From Rhodococcus sp. ARC_M5 (GTDB lineage Bacteria > Actinomycetota > Actinomycetes > Mycobacteriales > Mycobacteriaceae), in assembly GCF_022810405.1 (NCBI RefSeq), contig NZ_JALGQE010000003.1, forward strand, positions 62,001-126,000: a stretch of 64,000 bases of DNA. The letters run 5' to 3'. Made by a program: the position numbers and the translations under genes. This document shows positions 16,232-27,414 of the stretch, one piece after another. A model generated the notes under the pieces. That model was given only the letters and a program-made list of their open reading frames with translations. It did not search any database and was not told the DNA's origin. Every line of letters begins with the position of its first letter. Position 1 is the stretch's first letter.

Positions 16232-17329
16232 ATGGCTGAACGGGGGGCCAAGCCCCAGGTTTCTTTTGTGAGACGGACGATGCTGCGCGCAGTCCGATCT
16301 CTGTTCAATCCGCTCCGACCCGACGACTACCTGTCGATGATCAATCCGCTGTGGACGACTCGCGAACTTCGCGGGAAGGTCGAGCGGGTGGTTCCCGAGG
16401 GATCGGAAGCCGTCTCGGTGTACATCCGTCCCGGTTTCGAGTGGCAGGGACATACGCCCGGCCAGTACGTCCGACTCGGAGTACTGATCGACGGTCGGTA
16501 CCACTGGCGGGCGTATTCGCTGACATCCGATCCGGATCCGGTGGACGGACTCGTCAGCGTCAGCCCCAAGCTGGTGCCGTCGGGCACGGTCTCGCCATAC
16601 CTGGTGGGCACCATCAGAACCGGCGATATCGTGCGCCTCAGCGAGGTGGAGGGTGAATTCACTCTGCCGAGTCCGGTTCCGGACAAGATGGTGTTCATCA
16701 GCGCAGGCAGCGGCATCACGCCGATCATCAGTATGCTTCGCGCCCTCGACCACCACGATCAGGTGACCGACGCCGTGGTTGTGCACTCGGTGCACAACCG
16801 TGAGCAGTTGATGTTCGCCGACACCCTCGACGAACTCGAAGCCAAGCACGACGGCCTGACGGTGAAGCTGCGGATCACCAGCGACGAAGGTCGAATGAAG
16901 GCGTCCGAACTGGACGAGTTGGTTCCGGATTGGCGGGAGCGCGAAGCATTCTGCTCCGGTCCGGGTGAACATCTGGACGATCTGCGCTCGTATTGGAAAG
17001 ACCAGGGCGATTACGACAAATTCCATCACGAAAGTTTCCAGCCCGTCATCGGCGGCGGCGACGATGCAGGCGAAGGCGGCGTCGTCAAGTTCCTGAACAG
17101 CAAGAAGGACGTCGAATGCGACGGTGGCACAACAATTCTCGCAGCAGGAGAGGATGCCGGACTGGACCTGACGTTCGGTTGTCGCATCGGCATCTGTCAT
17201 ACCTGTGTAGGTACCTTGAAAAAGGGGCGTTTACGTGACCTACGTAACGGGGATATCTCCGAACCTACGGGGCAAGCGGTTCGGATCTGTGTCAACACCG
17301 CTGAGGGCGACATCGAAATCGAACTCTGA
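16232..17329 (+). CDS. Ferredoxin reductase-like oxidoreductase, electron donor for the desaturase (Rv3230c-like)
   Basis: 365 residues. An FNR-like FAD/NAD(P)H reductase followed by a C-terminal plant-type [2Fe-2S] ferredoxin. FAD binding: YHWRAYSLTSDP; NAD(P)H binding: VFISAGSGITPIISMLRAL; ferredoxin cysteines: FGCRIGICHTCVGTLKKG with a final Cys in VRICVNTAEGD. It delivers electrons to the membrane acyl-CoA desaturase encoded 24 bp downstream, as Rv3230c does for DesA3 in M. tuberculosis. ATG 16232 is chosen over the upstream TTG at 16226. Confidence 0.92.
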   Translation: MAERGAKPQVSFVRRTMLRAVRSLFNPLRPDDYLSMINPLWTTRELRGKVERVVPEGSEAVSVYIRPGFEWQGHTPGQYVRLGVLIDGRYHWRAYSLTSDPDPVDGLVSVSPKLVPSGTVSPYLVGTIRTGDIVRLSEVEGEFTLPSPVPDKMVFISAGSGITPIISMLRALDHHDQVTDAVVVHSVHNREQLMFADTLDELEAKHDGLTVKLRITSDEGRMKASELDELVPDWREREAFCSGPGEHLDDLRSYWKDQGDYDKFHHESFQPVIGGGDDAGEGGVVKFLNSKKDVECDGGTTILAAGEDAGLDLTFGCRIGICHTCVGTLKKGRLRDLRNGDISEPTGQAVRICVNTAEGDIEIEL

Positions 17330-17353
17330 TCTTCCATTCGAACAGGGGAATGT

Positions 17354-18796
17354 ATGTCTATCGACGAAACCACCAGGCGCGTCACCGACACCGATGAGCC
17401 GGTGAACCCGCTGGCGCACCTGAGTGACGAGACCATTGCCGAGCTCGCCAAGGAATTCGACGCCATCCACGACGAGGTGTACGCCAGCCTCGGTGAGAAG
17501 GACCGAAAGTACATCACTTCGGTGATCGCGGCCCAGCGTCAGCTGCTTGTCGCCGGACGCGTGCTGTTGCTCGGTTCCACCAGCAAGCCGGCCTGGCTGG
17601 CCGGCACCGCATGCCTCGGAATCGCCAAGATTCTCGAGAACATGGAGATCGGCCACAACGTCATGCACGGCCAGTGGGACTGGATGAACGATCCGGAAAT
17701 CCACTCGTCGGTGTGGGACTGGGATACCGCCTCCACTGCCAACTCGTGGAAGCACTCCCACAACTACGTGCACCACACGTACACCAACATCCGCGGCAAG
17801 GACAAGGATCTCGGCTACGAGATTATGCGGATCGACCCACGTCAGAAGTGGAGTCCCGTCTACCTGGCCCAGCCGTTCTACAACGTGCTGCTGATGGCGT
17901 TCTTCGAGTGGGGCGTGGCCCTGCACGATCTCGACATCGAGGCCATCCGTCGTGGCGAGAAGCCGATCAAGGATCTCGTCGAGGACCTCAAAGGGATCGG
18001 CGTCAAGGCACGCAAGCAGTTCGTCAAGGACTACGTCGGTTGGCCCCTGATCAGTGCCGGTGCGTTCGCATTGGCACAGCTGGCGTCCGGTGGCCGTCTG
18101 CCCGAGAGCAAGAGGTCTCGCCTGGCGTCCAAGCTGCGGGGATCCGCGCGTTTCGGCAAGAACCGTCGCACGGCAGCATTGCTGGACAGCCGACTCAGTG
18201 GTGTCGAGAGCACGTTCCTGTCGACGGTGGCCGCGAACTTCACCGCCAACATCATTCGTAACGTCTGGTCGAATGCCATCATCTTCTGCGGTCACTTCCC
18301 GGACCAGGCCTACACCTTCAGCCAGGAAGAGGTCGAGAACGAGACCCGCGGCGGCTGGTATGTCCGTCAGTTGGTCGGAGCCGCGAACATCGACGGCGGA
18401 CCGCTGTTCCACCTGATGAGTGGCAACCTGAGCTACCAGGTGGAACACCACCTGTACCCGGATATGCCCAGCACCCGGTACTCGGACGTCGCGCCGAAGA
18501 TCAAGGACATCTGCGAGCGCTACGAATTGCCGTACAACACCGGACCGTTCTTTCAGCAGTGGGGCATGGTCCAGCGGACCATCGCACGGCTGGCGTTCCC
18601 GGGTGGCAAGGTTCGGCCGAAGCCGGGCCCCTACCGTCCCGAGGAGAGCTGGCGTCGCAAGTTCGCCGAGGGTGCCACCAAGGACAGCGAGGCCGCGAAG
18701 ACGCGTGGACGCGTACCTGCCGGTCATCCAGCGGCCGGACCGGAGCACAATTCCGGTGGCGTCGACGTTCAGCCGCCGCCCCGTGGCGACGACTGA
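17354..18796 (+). CDS. desA3: Membrane fatty acyl-CoA desaturase, DesA3-like
   Basis: 480 residues. Introduces a cis double bond into long-chain acyl-CoA, producing oleate for membrane and storage lipids. The three His boxes are present: HNVMH (101-105), HSHNYVHH (134-141) and EHH (364-366, in YQVEHHLYPD). Residues about 245-288 form a basic insert (SKRSRLASKLRGSARFGKNR) between the second and third boxes, which makes the protein roughly 50 residues longer than mycobacterial DesA3. The C-terminal 40 residues are polar and probably disordered. It follows its reductase by 24 bp and is ended by a strong terminator. Confidence 0.93.
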   Translation: MSIDETTRRVTDTDEPVNPLAHLSDETIAELAKEFDAIHDEVYASLGEKDRKYITSVIAAQRQLLVAGRVLLLGSTSKPAWLAGTACLGIAKILENMEIGHNVMHGQWDWMNDPEIHSSVWDWDTASTANSWKHSHNYVHHTYTNIRGKDKDLGYEIMRIDPRQKWSPVYLAQPFYNVLLMAFFEWGVALHDLDIEAIRRGEKPIKDLVEDLKGIGVKARKQFVKDYVGWPLISAGAFALAQLASGGRLPESKRSRLASKLRGSARFGKNRRTAALLDSRLSGVESTFLSTVAANFTANIIRNVWSNAIIFCGHFPDQAYTFSQEEVENETRGGWYVRQLVGAANIDGGPLFHLMSGNLSYQVEHHLYPDMPSTRYSDVAPKIKDICERYELPYNTGPFFQQWGMVQRTIARLAFPGGKVRPKPGPYRPEESWRRKFAEGATKDSEAAKTRGRVPAGHPAAGPEHNSGGVDVQPPPRGDD

Positions 18797-18820
18797 GTTT
18801 CGTCCCACCGAACAGCCGAC

Positions 18821-18861
18821 AAGAACCGCGGCCACCCGACTTCCGGGTGGCCGCGGTTCTT
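18821..18861. terminator. Bidirectional terminator between desA3 and the MHS transporter
   Basis: AAGAACCGCGGCCACCCG at 18821-18838 pairs perfectly with its complement at 18844-18861, an 18-bp stem with a 5-nt loop. It lies between two convergent genes. Confidence 0.9.
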
Positions 18862-18888
18862 CGTTGTTCGCGGTCGGGTTGTCGGCCC

Positions 18889-20241
18889 TCACGCCATGTC
18901 GACATCCTTGGTCTCGATCAGTCTCTTGGTGCAGACCAGACTCAGCACCGACAGCAGAGCCAGCATCACGCCGATCGAGATACTGCCGAACGCGGCGGTG
19001 AGCGGAGCGGCCAGCATCGGCGGAATCGCTCCACCGAGAACTCCGGCGAGGTTGTAGCCCAAACCTGCTCCGGTATAACGGAATCGGGTCTGGAACAGCT
19101 CCGGGAGCAGGGCCCCGGTCGGTCCGTAGGCAACTCCGAAGATGGCGAGCGTGACGCACATGCCGATGACGAACGCCGCAGACGAACCCGTGTCGAGAAT
19201 CGGGAACAGAGCGATCGACCACGGTATCGCGATGATGCATGCTCCCATGATCACTCGCCGTCGGCCGACGCGATCGGAGTAGGTCGCCGAGAGCGCGATC
19301 GCGATTCCGAAGATGACCGCGGCTCCGATGCCGGTGACCAACACGAAGGGGCGGTCGAACCCGAGGGTCTTGGTGCCGTAGCTCGTCAGGTATGCGGTCC
19401 CCATGTAGAAGAAGGCGAACAAGGATGCCAATGCGCCTGCCGCAGTGATGATTTCACGCTTCTGAATGCGCCAGGCGTCGAAGATCGGCAGTTTCGTCGG
19501 GGTCGCGTTCGCCGGTGCCTGCTCCTCGGCGAGTTTGTTGGCGCGAAAGACCGGGGTCTCCTCGATGGCCAACCGCATGTACAGGCCGATGAGCACCAGA
19601 ACAGCACTGAGCAGGAACGGGATTCGCCAGCCGTAGTTCAGGAACGTCTCGTTGGTATCGCCGAGCAGCAGACCGGTCGCGAGGAATGTCGCGCTGGAGA
19701 AGATGAAGGCGGCCGACGGTCCGAGTTGGGGGAACATGGCGTAGAAGCCGCGTTTACCGGGCGGTGCGTACTCGGCCGTGAGCAGGGTCGCGCCTGCCCA
19801 TTCTCCGCCGACCGCGAACCCTTGCCCGAACCTCAGTAGCACCAGGATGATCGGGGCCGCGACGCCGATGGTCTCCGCGCCGGGCAGCAGACCGATCGCG
19901 AACGTGGACACCCCCATCAACAGCAGCGTCGAGATCAGGGTCTTCTTGCGACCGATGCGGTCGCCGAAGTGCCCGAACAGGACTGCGCCGACGGGCCTGG
20001 CGATGAACGCGACCGCGAACGTCGCGAACGAGGCCACGGTGCCTGCTGTGGATCCGAGGGCCGGGAAGAAGATCGTCGGGAAGACCAGCGCGGCAGCGGT
20101 GCCGTAGATGAAGAAGTCGTAGAACTCGATCGTCGTGCCGATACCGCTGGCGACGGCGACCCGTCGAACACTGGTCTTGGTCTGCACCGCAGGTGACGAC
20201 GGTGCGGACACACCCGGGTCGTCGGGTGAGACAGTGGTCAT
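18889..20241 (-). CDS. MFS transporter, metabolite:H+ symporter (MHS/ShiA-ProP type)
   Basis: 450 residues with 12 predicted TM helices. Family marks are ASGIGTTIEFYDFFIYGTAA in helix 1, FGHFGDRIGRKKTLISTLLL in the 2-3 loop, and GEWAGATLLTAEYAPPGKRG. The MHS branch carries dicarboxylates, shikimate, proline/betaine or similar small metabolites by proton symport; the substrate cannot be assigned here. A good RBS (GGAGG) precedes the ATG at 20241. It diverges from a methyltransferase across 279 bp. Confidence 0.9.
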   Translation of the reverse strand: MTTVSPDDPGVSAPSSPAVQTKTSVRRVAVASGIGTTIEFYDFFIYGTAAALVFPTIFFPALGSTAGTVASFATFAVAFIARPVGAVLFGHFGDRIGRKKTLISTLLLMGVSTFAIGLLPGAETIGVAAPIILVLLRFGQGFAVGGEWAGATLLTAEYAPPGKRGFYAMFPQLGPSAAFIFSSATFLATGLLLGDTNETFLNYGWRIPFLLSAVLVLIGLYMRLAIEETPVFRANKLAEEQAPANATPTKLPIFDAWRIQKREIITAAGALASLFAFFYMGTAYLTSYGTKTLGFDRPFVLVTGIGAAVIFGIAIALSATYSDRVGRRRVIMGACIIAIPWSIALFPILDTGSSAAFVIGMCVTLAIFGVAYGPTGALLPELFQTRFRYTGAGLGYNLAGVLGGAIPPMLAAPLTAAFGSISIGVMLALLSVLSLVCTKRLIETKDVDMA

Positions 20242-20520
20242 GGTTCCTCCGTTTTGTCGGGTATCGGGTGAATGCGCGATACCGAGTGCGACGAACGGTA
20301 GTGACCCGAGTCACCCCACGAATACCCCCGAATGGGGGGATCGGTCGAGGGCGGAGAAGTCGGCGACGGTACGTGGCTCGAGTTCATACTTCGTTTGTCG
20401 CCGTCGGTGGTGGCGGAGGCCACACTTCGGTGGGTATTCGGCCTCAGGCGCACCTCAGGCTTCGCCGGTACCGTCTGATTTCGGGGCGAGGCGCGGGTGG
20501 CAGCGGTCAGGGAGGAAGAG
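20242..20520. promoter_or_regulatory. Divergent promoter region with several short repeats
   Basis: No gene was found in this 279-bp gap. It holds GTGAC-CCGA-GTCAC (20301-20314), the G-tract palindrome described separately (20322-20341), and a direct repeat CCTCAGGC at 20442-20449 and 20453-20460. These are possible regulator sites for the MHS transporter or the methyltransferase. Confidence 0.35.
20322..20341. promoter_or_regulatory. CsoR/CstR-like G-tract palindrome
   Basis: ATACCCCC-GAAT-GGGGGGAT is an inverted repeat with one mismatch per arm pair. Its C/G-tract form resembles operators of the CsoR/CstR/RcnR family. It sits 81 bp upstream of the MHS transporter start. No CsoR-type gene is present in the window. 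Confidence 0.3.
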
Positions 20521-21351
20521 GTGATCGGCGTGTCCACAGACCACAATCGGGATGTGTTCGACAGTGCTCGGGTGGCCGCGGCCTATGTGGAGTACGCCGG
20601 CCCCACCGATGGATTTCTCGACCGTGGGGAGGCCGCAGCGTTGGTCGCTGCCGCCTCGGTTGCGCGCGGAACGCCGGTGCTGGACGTCGGCGTCGGCAGT
20701 GGGCGAACGACGGCCCTGCTCCGACTCGTGAGCGATCACTATGTTGCGATCGACTACGCGCCCAACATGATCGACGCGTTCCGCCGAAATTTCCCTGACC
20801 TGCAGGCGCATGTGGCCGACGCGCGCAATCTGACGGCGTTCACCGACGGCGAGTTCGGCCTGATCGTGTTCAGCAACAACGGAATAGACACCGTCACCCA
20901 CGAGGAGCGCGGCCAGATACTCGCAGAATTCGGCCGACTGCTGGCGGATTCCGGAGTGTTGGTGTTCTCCACCCTCAACCGCAACGGACCGTCGTTCGGG
21001 GAGAAGCCGTTTCAGCTGAGCAGGCCGACGCAGCGGTTCAGCTTCTCGCCGAAACGGGCGGTGACGGCCATCGGGCGGAGGCTGCTCGATCCTGCCGGTG
21101 TCGTTCGCAGCGTGCGCAATTGGTGGTCGGCCAAATCCCGCGTCGACGATCGGGGATCATGGGCCATCGCTCCACTCGCTGCACACGACTTCGCGCCGTT
21201 CATGCATTTCACCACGGTGTCGGACGTGCGATCGCTGGTGACGGGTGCCGGGTTCACGATCGTGGAGATCTTCGCCGACGACGGTTCGATCGTGGCACCC
21301 GACGCCGTGGCGAGCTCGGCCGACAACTTCACGATCGTCGCGCGCAAGTAA
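20521..21351 (+). CDS. Class I SAM-dependent methyltransferase
   Basis: 276 residues. The SAM-binding motif I is VLDVGVGSGRTTALL, with the acidic ribose contact in YVAIDYAPNMIDAF and motif IV in FGLIVFSNNGIDTV. The start is set at GTG 20521, five bases after GGAGG; GTG 20530 is possible. The middle part (residues about 150-220) is a basic extension ending in RSVRNWWSAKSR, not typical of core methyltransferases. The substrate is unknown. The stop lies close to the convergent SRPBCC gene, with four bases between. Confidence 0.85.
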   Translation: MIGVSTDHNRDVFDSARVAAAYVEYAGPTDGFLDRGEAAALVAAASVARGTPVLDVGVGSGRTTALLRLVSDHYVAIDYAPNMIDAFRRNFPDLQAHVADARNLTAFTDGEFGLIVFSNNGIDTVTHEERGQILAEFGRLLADSGVLVFSTLNRNGPSFGEKPFQLSRPTQRFSFSPKRAVTAIGRRLLDPAGVVRSVRNWWSAKSRVDDRGSWAIAPLAAHDFAPFMHFTTVSDVRSLVTGAGFTIVEIFADDGSIVAPDAVASSADNFTIVARK

Positions 21352-21355
21352 GCGG

Positions 21356-21796
21356 TCAGTTCAGCCGCTCGAGCGCCTCGGTCATCTTCTCCACCGTCTC
21401 CGGAGCGACTTTCGCCTCGAATCCGGCTTTCAGGAACGGGCCGGCTACCTTGGCTGCACCGTTGAATTCGACCTTCGCGTGGTAGTCGATTCGGGTCGAG
21501 TGCGGTCCTTCGGAGGTCAGCGTGATGTCGTCGACGCTGGTGGCCGTCTTGTTCTCTCCCTCGAACACGATGTGTGTCGGTTCGTCGGTGACCAACGTGT
21601 AGGTCAGTTCGGTGGTGATCCCGAACAGTTTCGAAACGTTGTGCCACTGCGTACCGACGGCGACCGGGCCGGCGGAAACCTGTGTGCAGCTTTGTGTCCC
21701 GGGATCCCATGCCGTCGCGTTGGAGAAATCTCGAAGAAAGGCTGCGGCCTTCTCGATCGCGACTGCGGCGGTGAATGTTCTGGTGACGTCGACCAT
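21356..21796 (-). CDS. SRPBCC (polyketide cyclase-like) family protein
   Basis: 146-residue START-like lipid- or ligand-binding fold. Typical pattern: VDVTRTFTAAVAIEKAAAFL at the N-terminus, DPGTQSCTQVSAGPVAVGTQW, strands STRIDYHAKVEFNG, and a long C-terminal helix. It is the second of two adjacent SRPBCC genes on the minus strand, 23 bp after the first. No catalytic residues can be assigned. Such proteins often bind hydrophobic ligands. Confidence 0.82.
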   Translation of the reverse strand: MVDVTRTFTAAVAIEKAAAFLRDFSNATAWDPGTQSCTQVSAGPVAVGTQWHNVSKLFGITTELTYTLVTDEPTHIVFEGENKTATSVDDITLTSEGPHSTRIDYHAKVEFNGAAKVAGPFLKAGFEAKVAPETVEKMTEALERLN

Positions 21797-21819
21797 GACG
21801 CTCTCTCTTTCTGTGCGGA

Positions 21820-22287
21820 TCAGTTTTCGAGGCGGACGCCAAGATGCTCGGCGATGCGGCGCATGGTGCCCACTATCTGGTCCTCGGTCACCCGAGGAAA
21901 GCCGGCCATCTTGCGAAACTCCGGATCGGTGACACGAGACCAGTCGTAGACCTGAGTCAGCGCGGTGCGACCCTCGGAGACCGCGTCGAGCTCCCAGGAC
22001 CACCGCGTGCCGCGAGGCTCCATGCCCTGACGGCGGGGAATCCAACCGATACGCCGGTCCTGCTCGAAGACGAAGACGGTGTTCTCCATGACGTACTCGC
22101 CGAGCTGCGGCTGATACATGTCCATCGCAAAGGTATCGCCGACCGCACGCAGCGGCGTCGGGTCGATTGCGCCGCGCAGCATCTCCGAGCCGTCGACCGC
22201 GGCCTGGACCTCGGGGTTGGCCAAGGCGGTGAACACCGAGGCGGGGGGAGCGTCGATCACGCGGCGGACGGTCAGCTGGTCGGTCAC
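21820..22287 (-). CDS. SRPBCC (AHSA1/START-like) family protein
   Basis: 155 residues. The N-terminal [20 protein letters not shown] is the classical SRPBCC beginning, followed by [13 protein letters not shown] and [19 protein letters not shown]; the C-terminal helix is [19 protein letters not shown]. It is co-directional with, and probably co-transcribed with, the second SRPBCC gene. It diverges from the type III glutamine synthetase. Ligand unknown. Confidence 0.82.
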   Translation of the reverse strand: MTDQLTVRRVIDAPPASVFTALANPEVQAAVDGSEMLRGAIDPTPLRAVGDTFAMDMYQPQLGEYVMENTVFVFEQDRRIGWIPRRQGMEPRGTRWSWELDAVSEGRTALTQVYDWSRVTDPEFRKMAGFPRVTEDQIVGTMRRIAEHLGVRLEN

Positions 22288-22430
22288 GGGGCTCGCTTTC
22301 GGTTGTTTACGCTGGCTACGGAGTTACCCCCGTCTGCGTGGAAAGAAACTCCGATCGCGGTTTTGCATTGCAGTGGACACAGCGACGAAACACCACCGCC
22401 ACGAGGCATTCGTACAGTCGCCGGGTCGGA

Positions 22431-22453
22431 CTCCGCACAATCCAGGTGCGGAG
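22431..22453. promoter_or_regulatory. Hairpin upstream of type III glutamine synthetase
   Basis: CTCCGCAC-n7-GTGCGGAG is a perfect 8-bp inverted repeat ending 12 bp before the RBS AAGGGG. It may be an operator or a leader hairpin. I saw no convincing GlnR box in the 189-bp gap. Confidence 0.35.
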
Positions 22454-22476
22454 CAGCACCTTGTCAAGGGGTAGCC

Positions 22477-24657
<2,181 letters not shown>

Positions 24658-24757
24658 TTGCGTGAGCAATGTCTCGGATCGGAATAGCTTCATGGATCTC
24701 GATCGTTCGAGTGGTCAGTGGCAAAGATTGTGCACGCACTCGTAAGGAGAGAGATCC

Positions 24758-25831
24758 ATGAAGTTGTTCACCCCGTTGACGCTCGGTGACCTGAAGCTCG
24801 ACAATCGGCTGGTGATGGCCCCGTTGACTCGGGTGCGGTCCGGCAAGGACGGCGTGCCGGGCCCGATGGTGGTCGAGCACTACAAGCAGCGGGCATCTTT
24901 GGGGCTCATCGTCAGTGAAGGCACCTACCCGAGCCATGCAGGCCAGGGCTTCCCCGGTCAGCCCGGTCTGGTCACGGACGAGCAGATCGAGGGTTGGCGC
25001 AACGTCGCCGACGCAGTGCACGCCGATGGCGGCTTGATCGTCGCTCAGGTCATGCACGCCGGTCGCGTGACTCACGAGGCGACGACGGGTGGCCGTGAGG
25101 TCGTCGGCCCCAGTGCCATCGCCATCGAGGGGGAGACCCACACCTACGAGGGCAAGAAGCCGTACCCCACCCCGCGCGCGTTGCGTGAGGACGAGCTGCC
25201 TTCGGTGATCGAGGACTTCGTGCAGGCGTCGAAGAATGCGATCGCTGCCGGCATGGACGGTGTCGAGATTCACGGTGCCAACGGATACCTGTTGCACGAG
25301 TTCCTCTCGCCGGCATCGAACCAGCGAGACGACAAGTACGGCGGCTCGCCCGAGAACCGTGCGCGCTTCGTCGCCGAGGTCGTCGAGGCAGTGGTCGCAG
25401 CTCTGGGCGCAGGCAAGGTGGGCATTCGAATCTCACCGGCGCACAACATTCAGGATGCGCTCGAAACGGACGCCGCGGACGTGCGGGCCACTTACCGTGC
25501 GTTGGTCGACCGGATTGCACCGCTGGGTCTGGCGTATCTCAGTGTGCTGCACAAGGATCCGGCGGGCGAGCTGGTTCAGGATCTGCGGCAGGCCTTCGGT
25601 GGTGCCGTTTTGGTCAACAGTGGTTTCGGTGAGATCACCAACCGCGACGAGGCGCTGTCGCTCCTGGACGACGGCATCGGTGACGCCGTCGTCGTCGGCC
25701 GTCCGGCGATCGCCAACCCCGATCTCGCATACCGCTGGCGCGAGGATCTGCCGTTGAACGAGCCGGATCCGAGCACCTTCTACACCGACGGTGCCAAGGG
25801 CTACACGGATTACCCAGCGTTCAGTGCCTAG
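24758..25831 (+). CDS. Old Yellow Enzyme family alkene reductase
   Basis: 357 residues, FMN-dependent TIM barrel that reduces activated alkenes (enones, nitroalkenes) with NAD(P)H. Characteristic segments: LDNRLVMAPLTRVRS near the N-terminus, VAQVMHAGRVTHEA, and the substrate-binding His/Asn pair in DGVEIHGANGYLLHEFLSP; SNQRDDKYGGSPENRARF and VVVGRPAIANPDLAYRW bind FMN phosphate. The RBS is AAGGAGAG. It is followed within 3 bp by a long intergenic hairpin and then convergent tctA. Confidence 0.94.
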   Translation: MKLFTPLTLGDLKLDNRLVMAPLTRVRSGKDGVPGPMVVEHYKQRASLGLIVSEGTYPSHAGQGFPGQPGLVTDEQIEGWRNVADAVHADGGLIVAQVMHAGRVTHEATTGGREVVGPSAIAIEGETHTYEGKKPYPTPRALREDELPSVIEDFVQASKNAIAAGMDGVEIHGANGYLLHEFLSPASNQRDDKYGGSPENRARFVAEVVEAVVAALGAGKVGIRISPAHNIQDALETDAADVRATYRALVDRIAPLGLAYLSVLHKDPAGELVQDLRQAFGGAVLVNSGFGEITNRDEALSLLDDGIGDAVVVGRPAIANPDLAYRWREDLPLNEPDPSTFYTDGAKGYTDYPAFSA

Positions 25832-25833
25832 CG

Positions 25834-25881
25834 GCAGTGGTGTGTTCAAGTGCCCCAGGGGGCACTTGAACACACCACTGC
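25834..25881. terminator. Long perfect hairpin, repeat copy A, between OYE and tctA
   Basis: A 23-bp arm (25834-25856, beginning GCAGTGGTGTGTTC) is perfectly inverted at 25859-25881, with a 2-nt loop. It lies between convergent genes and probably stops transcription both ways. The outer GCAGTGGTG and inner GTGCCCC/GGGGCAC parts recur at 34962-35043, so this is also a member of a dispersed repeat family. Confidence 0.85.
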
Positions 25882-25892
25882 GCGGAGCGCAC

Positions 25893-27398
25893 TCAGAAGT
25901 CCGCGGTCTTGCGGGCCCGGATCTTGCTGACGATCGAGAACACCACGGCGATGATCATCAGTGCGTACAGCACGATGGTGATCGCGCTGCCGACGAGGAT
26001 CGACGGGTCGCCCTCGCTGACGGCCAGTGCGCGTCGGAGCGACTCCTCGGCCAGCGGGCCGAGGATCACCGCGATCAACACCGGTGCCAACGGAATGTCG
26101 TAGCGGCGCATCATGAATCCGACGATGCCGAGCCCGAGCATGAAGATCAGATCCACGATCGAGGCACTCGACGCATAGACGCCGAGGGCGGCGAACACCG
26201 AGATGCCGGCGTAGAGGTAGTTCTTCGGGATCTTCAGCAGCTGCGCCCACAACGGTGCGAACGGCAGGTTGAGGATCAGCAGCACGATCATCGCCACGAA
26301 CAGGCTGGCCAGCAGGGCCCAGACGATGTCGCCGCTGCGCTCGAACAACAGGGGCCCGGGCTGCATGCCGTACTGCTGGAAGGCAGCCAACATGATGGCC
26401 GCCGTCGCCGACGTCGGCAGACCCAGAGCCAGTAGCGCTCCCATTGCCGTTCCTGCCGTGGAGTTTCCGGCGGCCTCCGGTCCGGCGACACCGCGGATGG
26501 CACCCTTACCGAACATCGGCTTCTCGCGCTTGCGATCGAGCCTGCGCTCGGTGCCGTACGCCAGGAAGCTCGGTACTTCGGCACCGCCCGCGGGGATCAC
26601 ACCGAACGGCACACCGAATGCCGTGCCGCGCAACCAGGCCGGCATCGCGTCGCGGAACTCGGCCTTGCTCAGCCACGGACGTCCCTGCGACTTGATCAGG
26701 CTGCGATCCTCGGGCCGACCGATCTTGGATGCGATGTGGATGACCTCACCGAGCGCGAGCATCGCGACGGTGATGACGACGATGTGAATGCCGTCGAACA
26801 GGGCCGGTACCTCGAACGTGAATCGTGAAGCGCCCGAGGGACCGTCGATGCCGATCACGGCCAGGGTGAGGCCGATCAGCAGAGCGGTCAGGCCCTTGAG
26901 CGCCGAGTCCGAGACCACGGCCGAGGTGGCGATGAACGCGAACACAGCGAGGGCGAGGTATTCGGCGGGACCGAAGTTGGTCGCCAACGACGCGAGCGTG
27001 GGAGCGAAGAACACCACCAGGGTCGTGGCGACGATGCCGCCGATGAACGCGCCGATGGCCGAGGTGGCCAGAGCCTGTGGGGCTCGGCCGTTCTTGGCCA
27101 TCCGGTGCCCCTCGAAGGTCCCGGCGATCGCGGTGCTGTTGCCGGGGGTGTTCATCAGGATGCCGGAGATCGAATCGCCGAACAGGCCGCCGAAATACAC
27201 ACCGGCGAACATGATCAGCGCGGCGGTGGGGTCGAGAGTGAACGTGACGGGCAGCAGCAGTGCCACCGCCATTGCCGAGCCGAGACCGGGTAGGACGCCG
27301 ACGGCAGTACCGAGCAGTGCGCCGACGAACACCCAGACCAGGTTCATCGGAGTCAGCGCGGTGCCGAACCCGTCGAGAAGATTGCTCAATGAATCCAT
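25893..27398 (-). CDS. tctA: Tripartite tricarboxylate transporter, large permease TctA
   Basis: 501 residues with about 12 TM helices, the main membrane channel of a binding-protein-dependent secondary transporter for tricarboxylates such as citrate. Family marks: GALLGTAVGVLPGLGSAMAV near the N-terminus, FGGLFGDSISGILMNTPGNS, and the second copy of the glycine-rich motif in GVAGPEAAGNSTAGTAMGAL. It is last in the operon tctC-tctB-tctA, 16 bp after tctB. Confidence 0.94.
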   Translation of the reverse strand: MDSLSNLLDGFGTALTPMNLVWVFVGALLGTAVGVLPGLGSAMAVALLLPVTFTLDPTAALIMFAGVYFGGLFGDSISGILMNTPGNSTAIAGTFEGHRMAKNGRAPQALATSAIGAFIGGIVATTLVVFFAPTLASLATNFGPAEYLALAVFAFIATSAVVSDSALKGLTALLIGLTLAVIGIDGPSGASRFTFEVPALFDGIHIVVITVAMLALGEVIHIASKIGRPEDRSLIKSQGRPWLSKAEFRDAMPAWLRGTAFGVPFGVIPAGGAEVPSFLAYGTERRLDRKREKPMFGKGAIRGVAGPEAAGNSTAGTAMGALLALGLPTSATAAIMLAAFQQYGMQPGPLLFERSGDIVWALLASLFVAMIVLLILNLPFAPLWAQLLKIPKNYLYAGISVFAALGVYASSASIVDLIFMLGLGIVGFMMRRYDIPLAPVLIAVILGPLAEESLRRALAVSEGDPSILVGSAITIVLYALMIIAVVFSIVSKIRARKTADF

Positions 27399-27414
27399 CG
27401 AAAATTCAGCTCCG

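Noticed and set aside
14677..16308. 543-residue minus-strand frame opposite fprB
   Set aside because: No recognisable domain, complete overlap with fprB, Arg/Asp/Val-rich shadow pattern.
17240..19240. 666-residue minus-strand open frame opposite desA3
   Set aside because: It is a shadow of the desaturase and MHS genes: low-complexity Arg/Val/His composition, no motif, and complete overlap with well-supported genes.
22288..22476. GlnR box upstream of type III glutamine synthetase
   Set aside because: GTTAC-like words are present but do not fit the spaced GTnAC-n6-GAAAC pattern.
25834..25881. CRISPR repeat or IS end
   Set aside because: A single perfect hairpin with no spacer array, no transposase and no target duplication seen.
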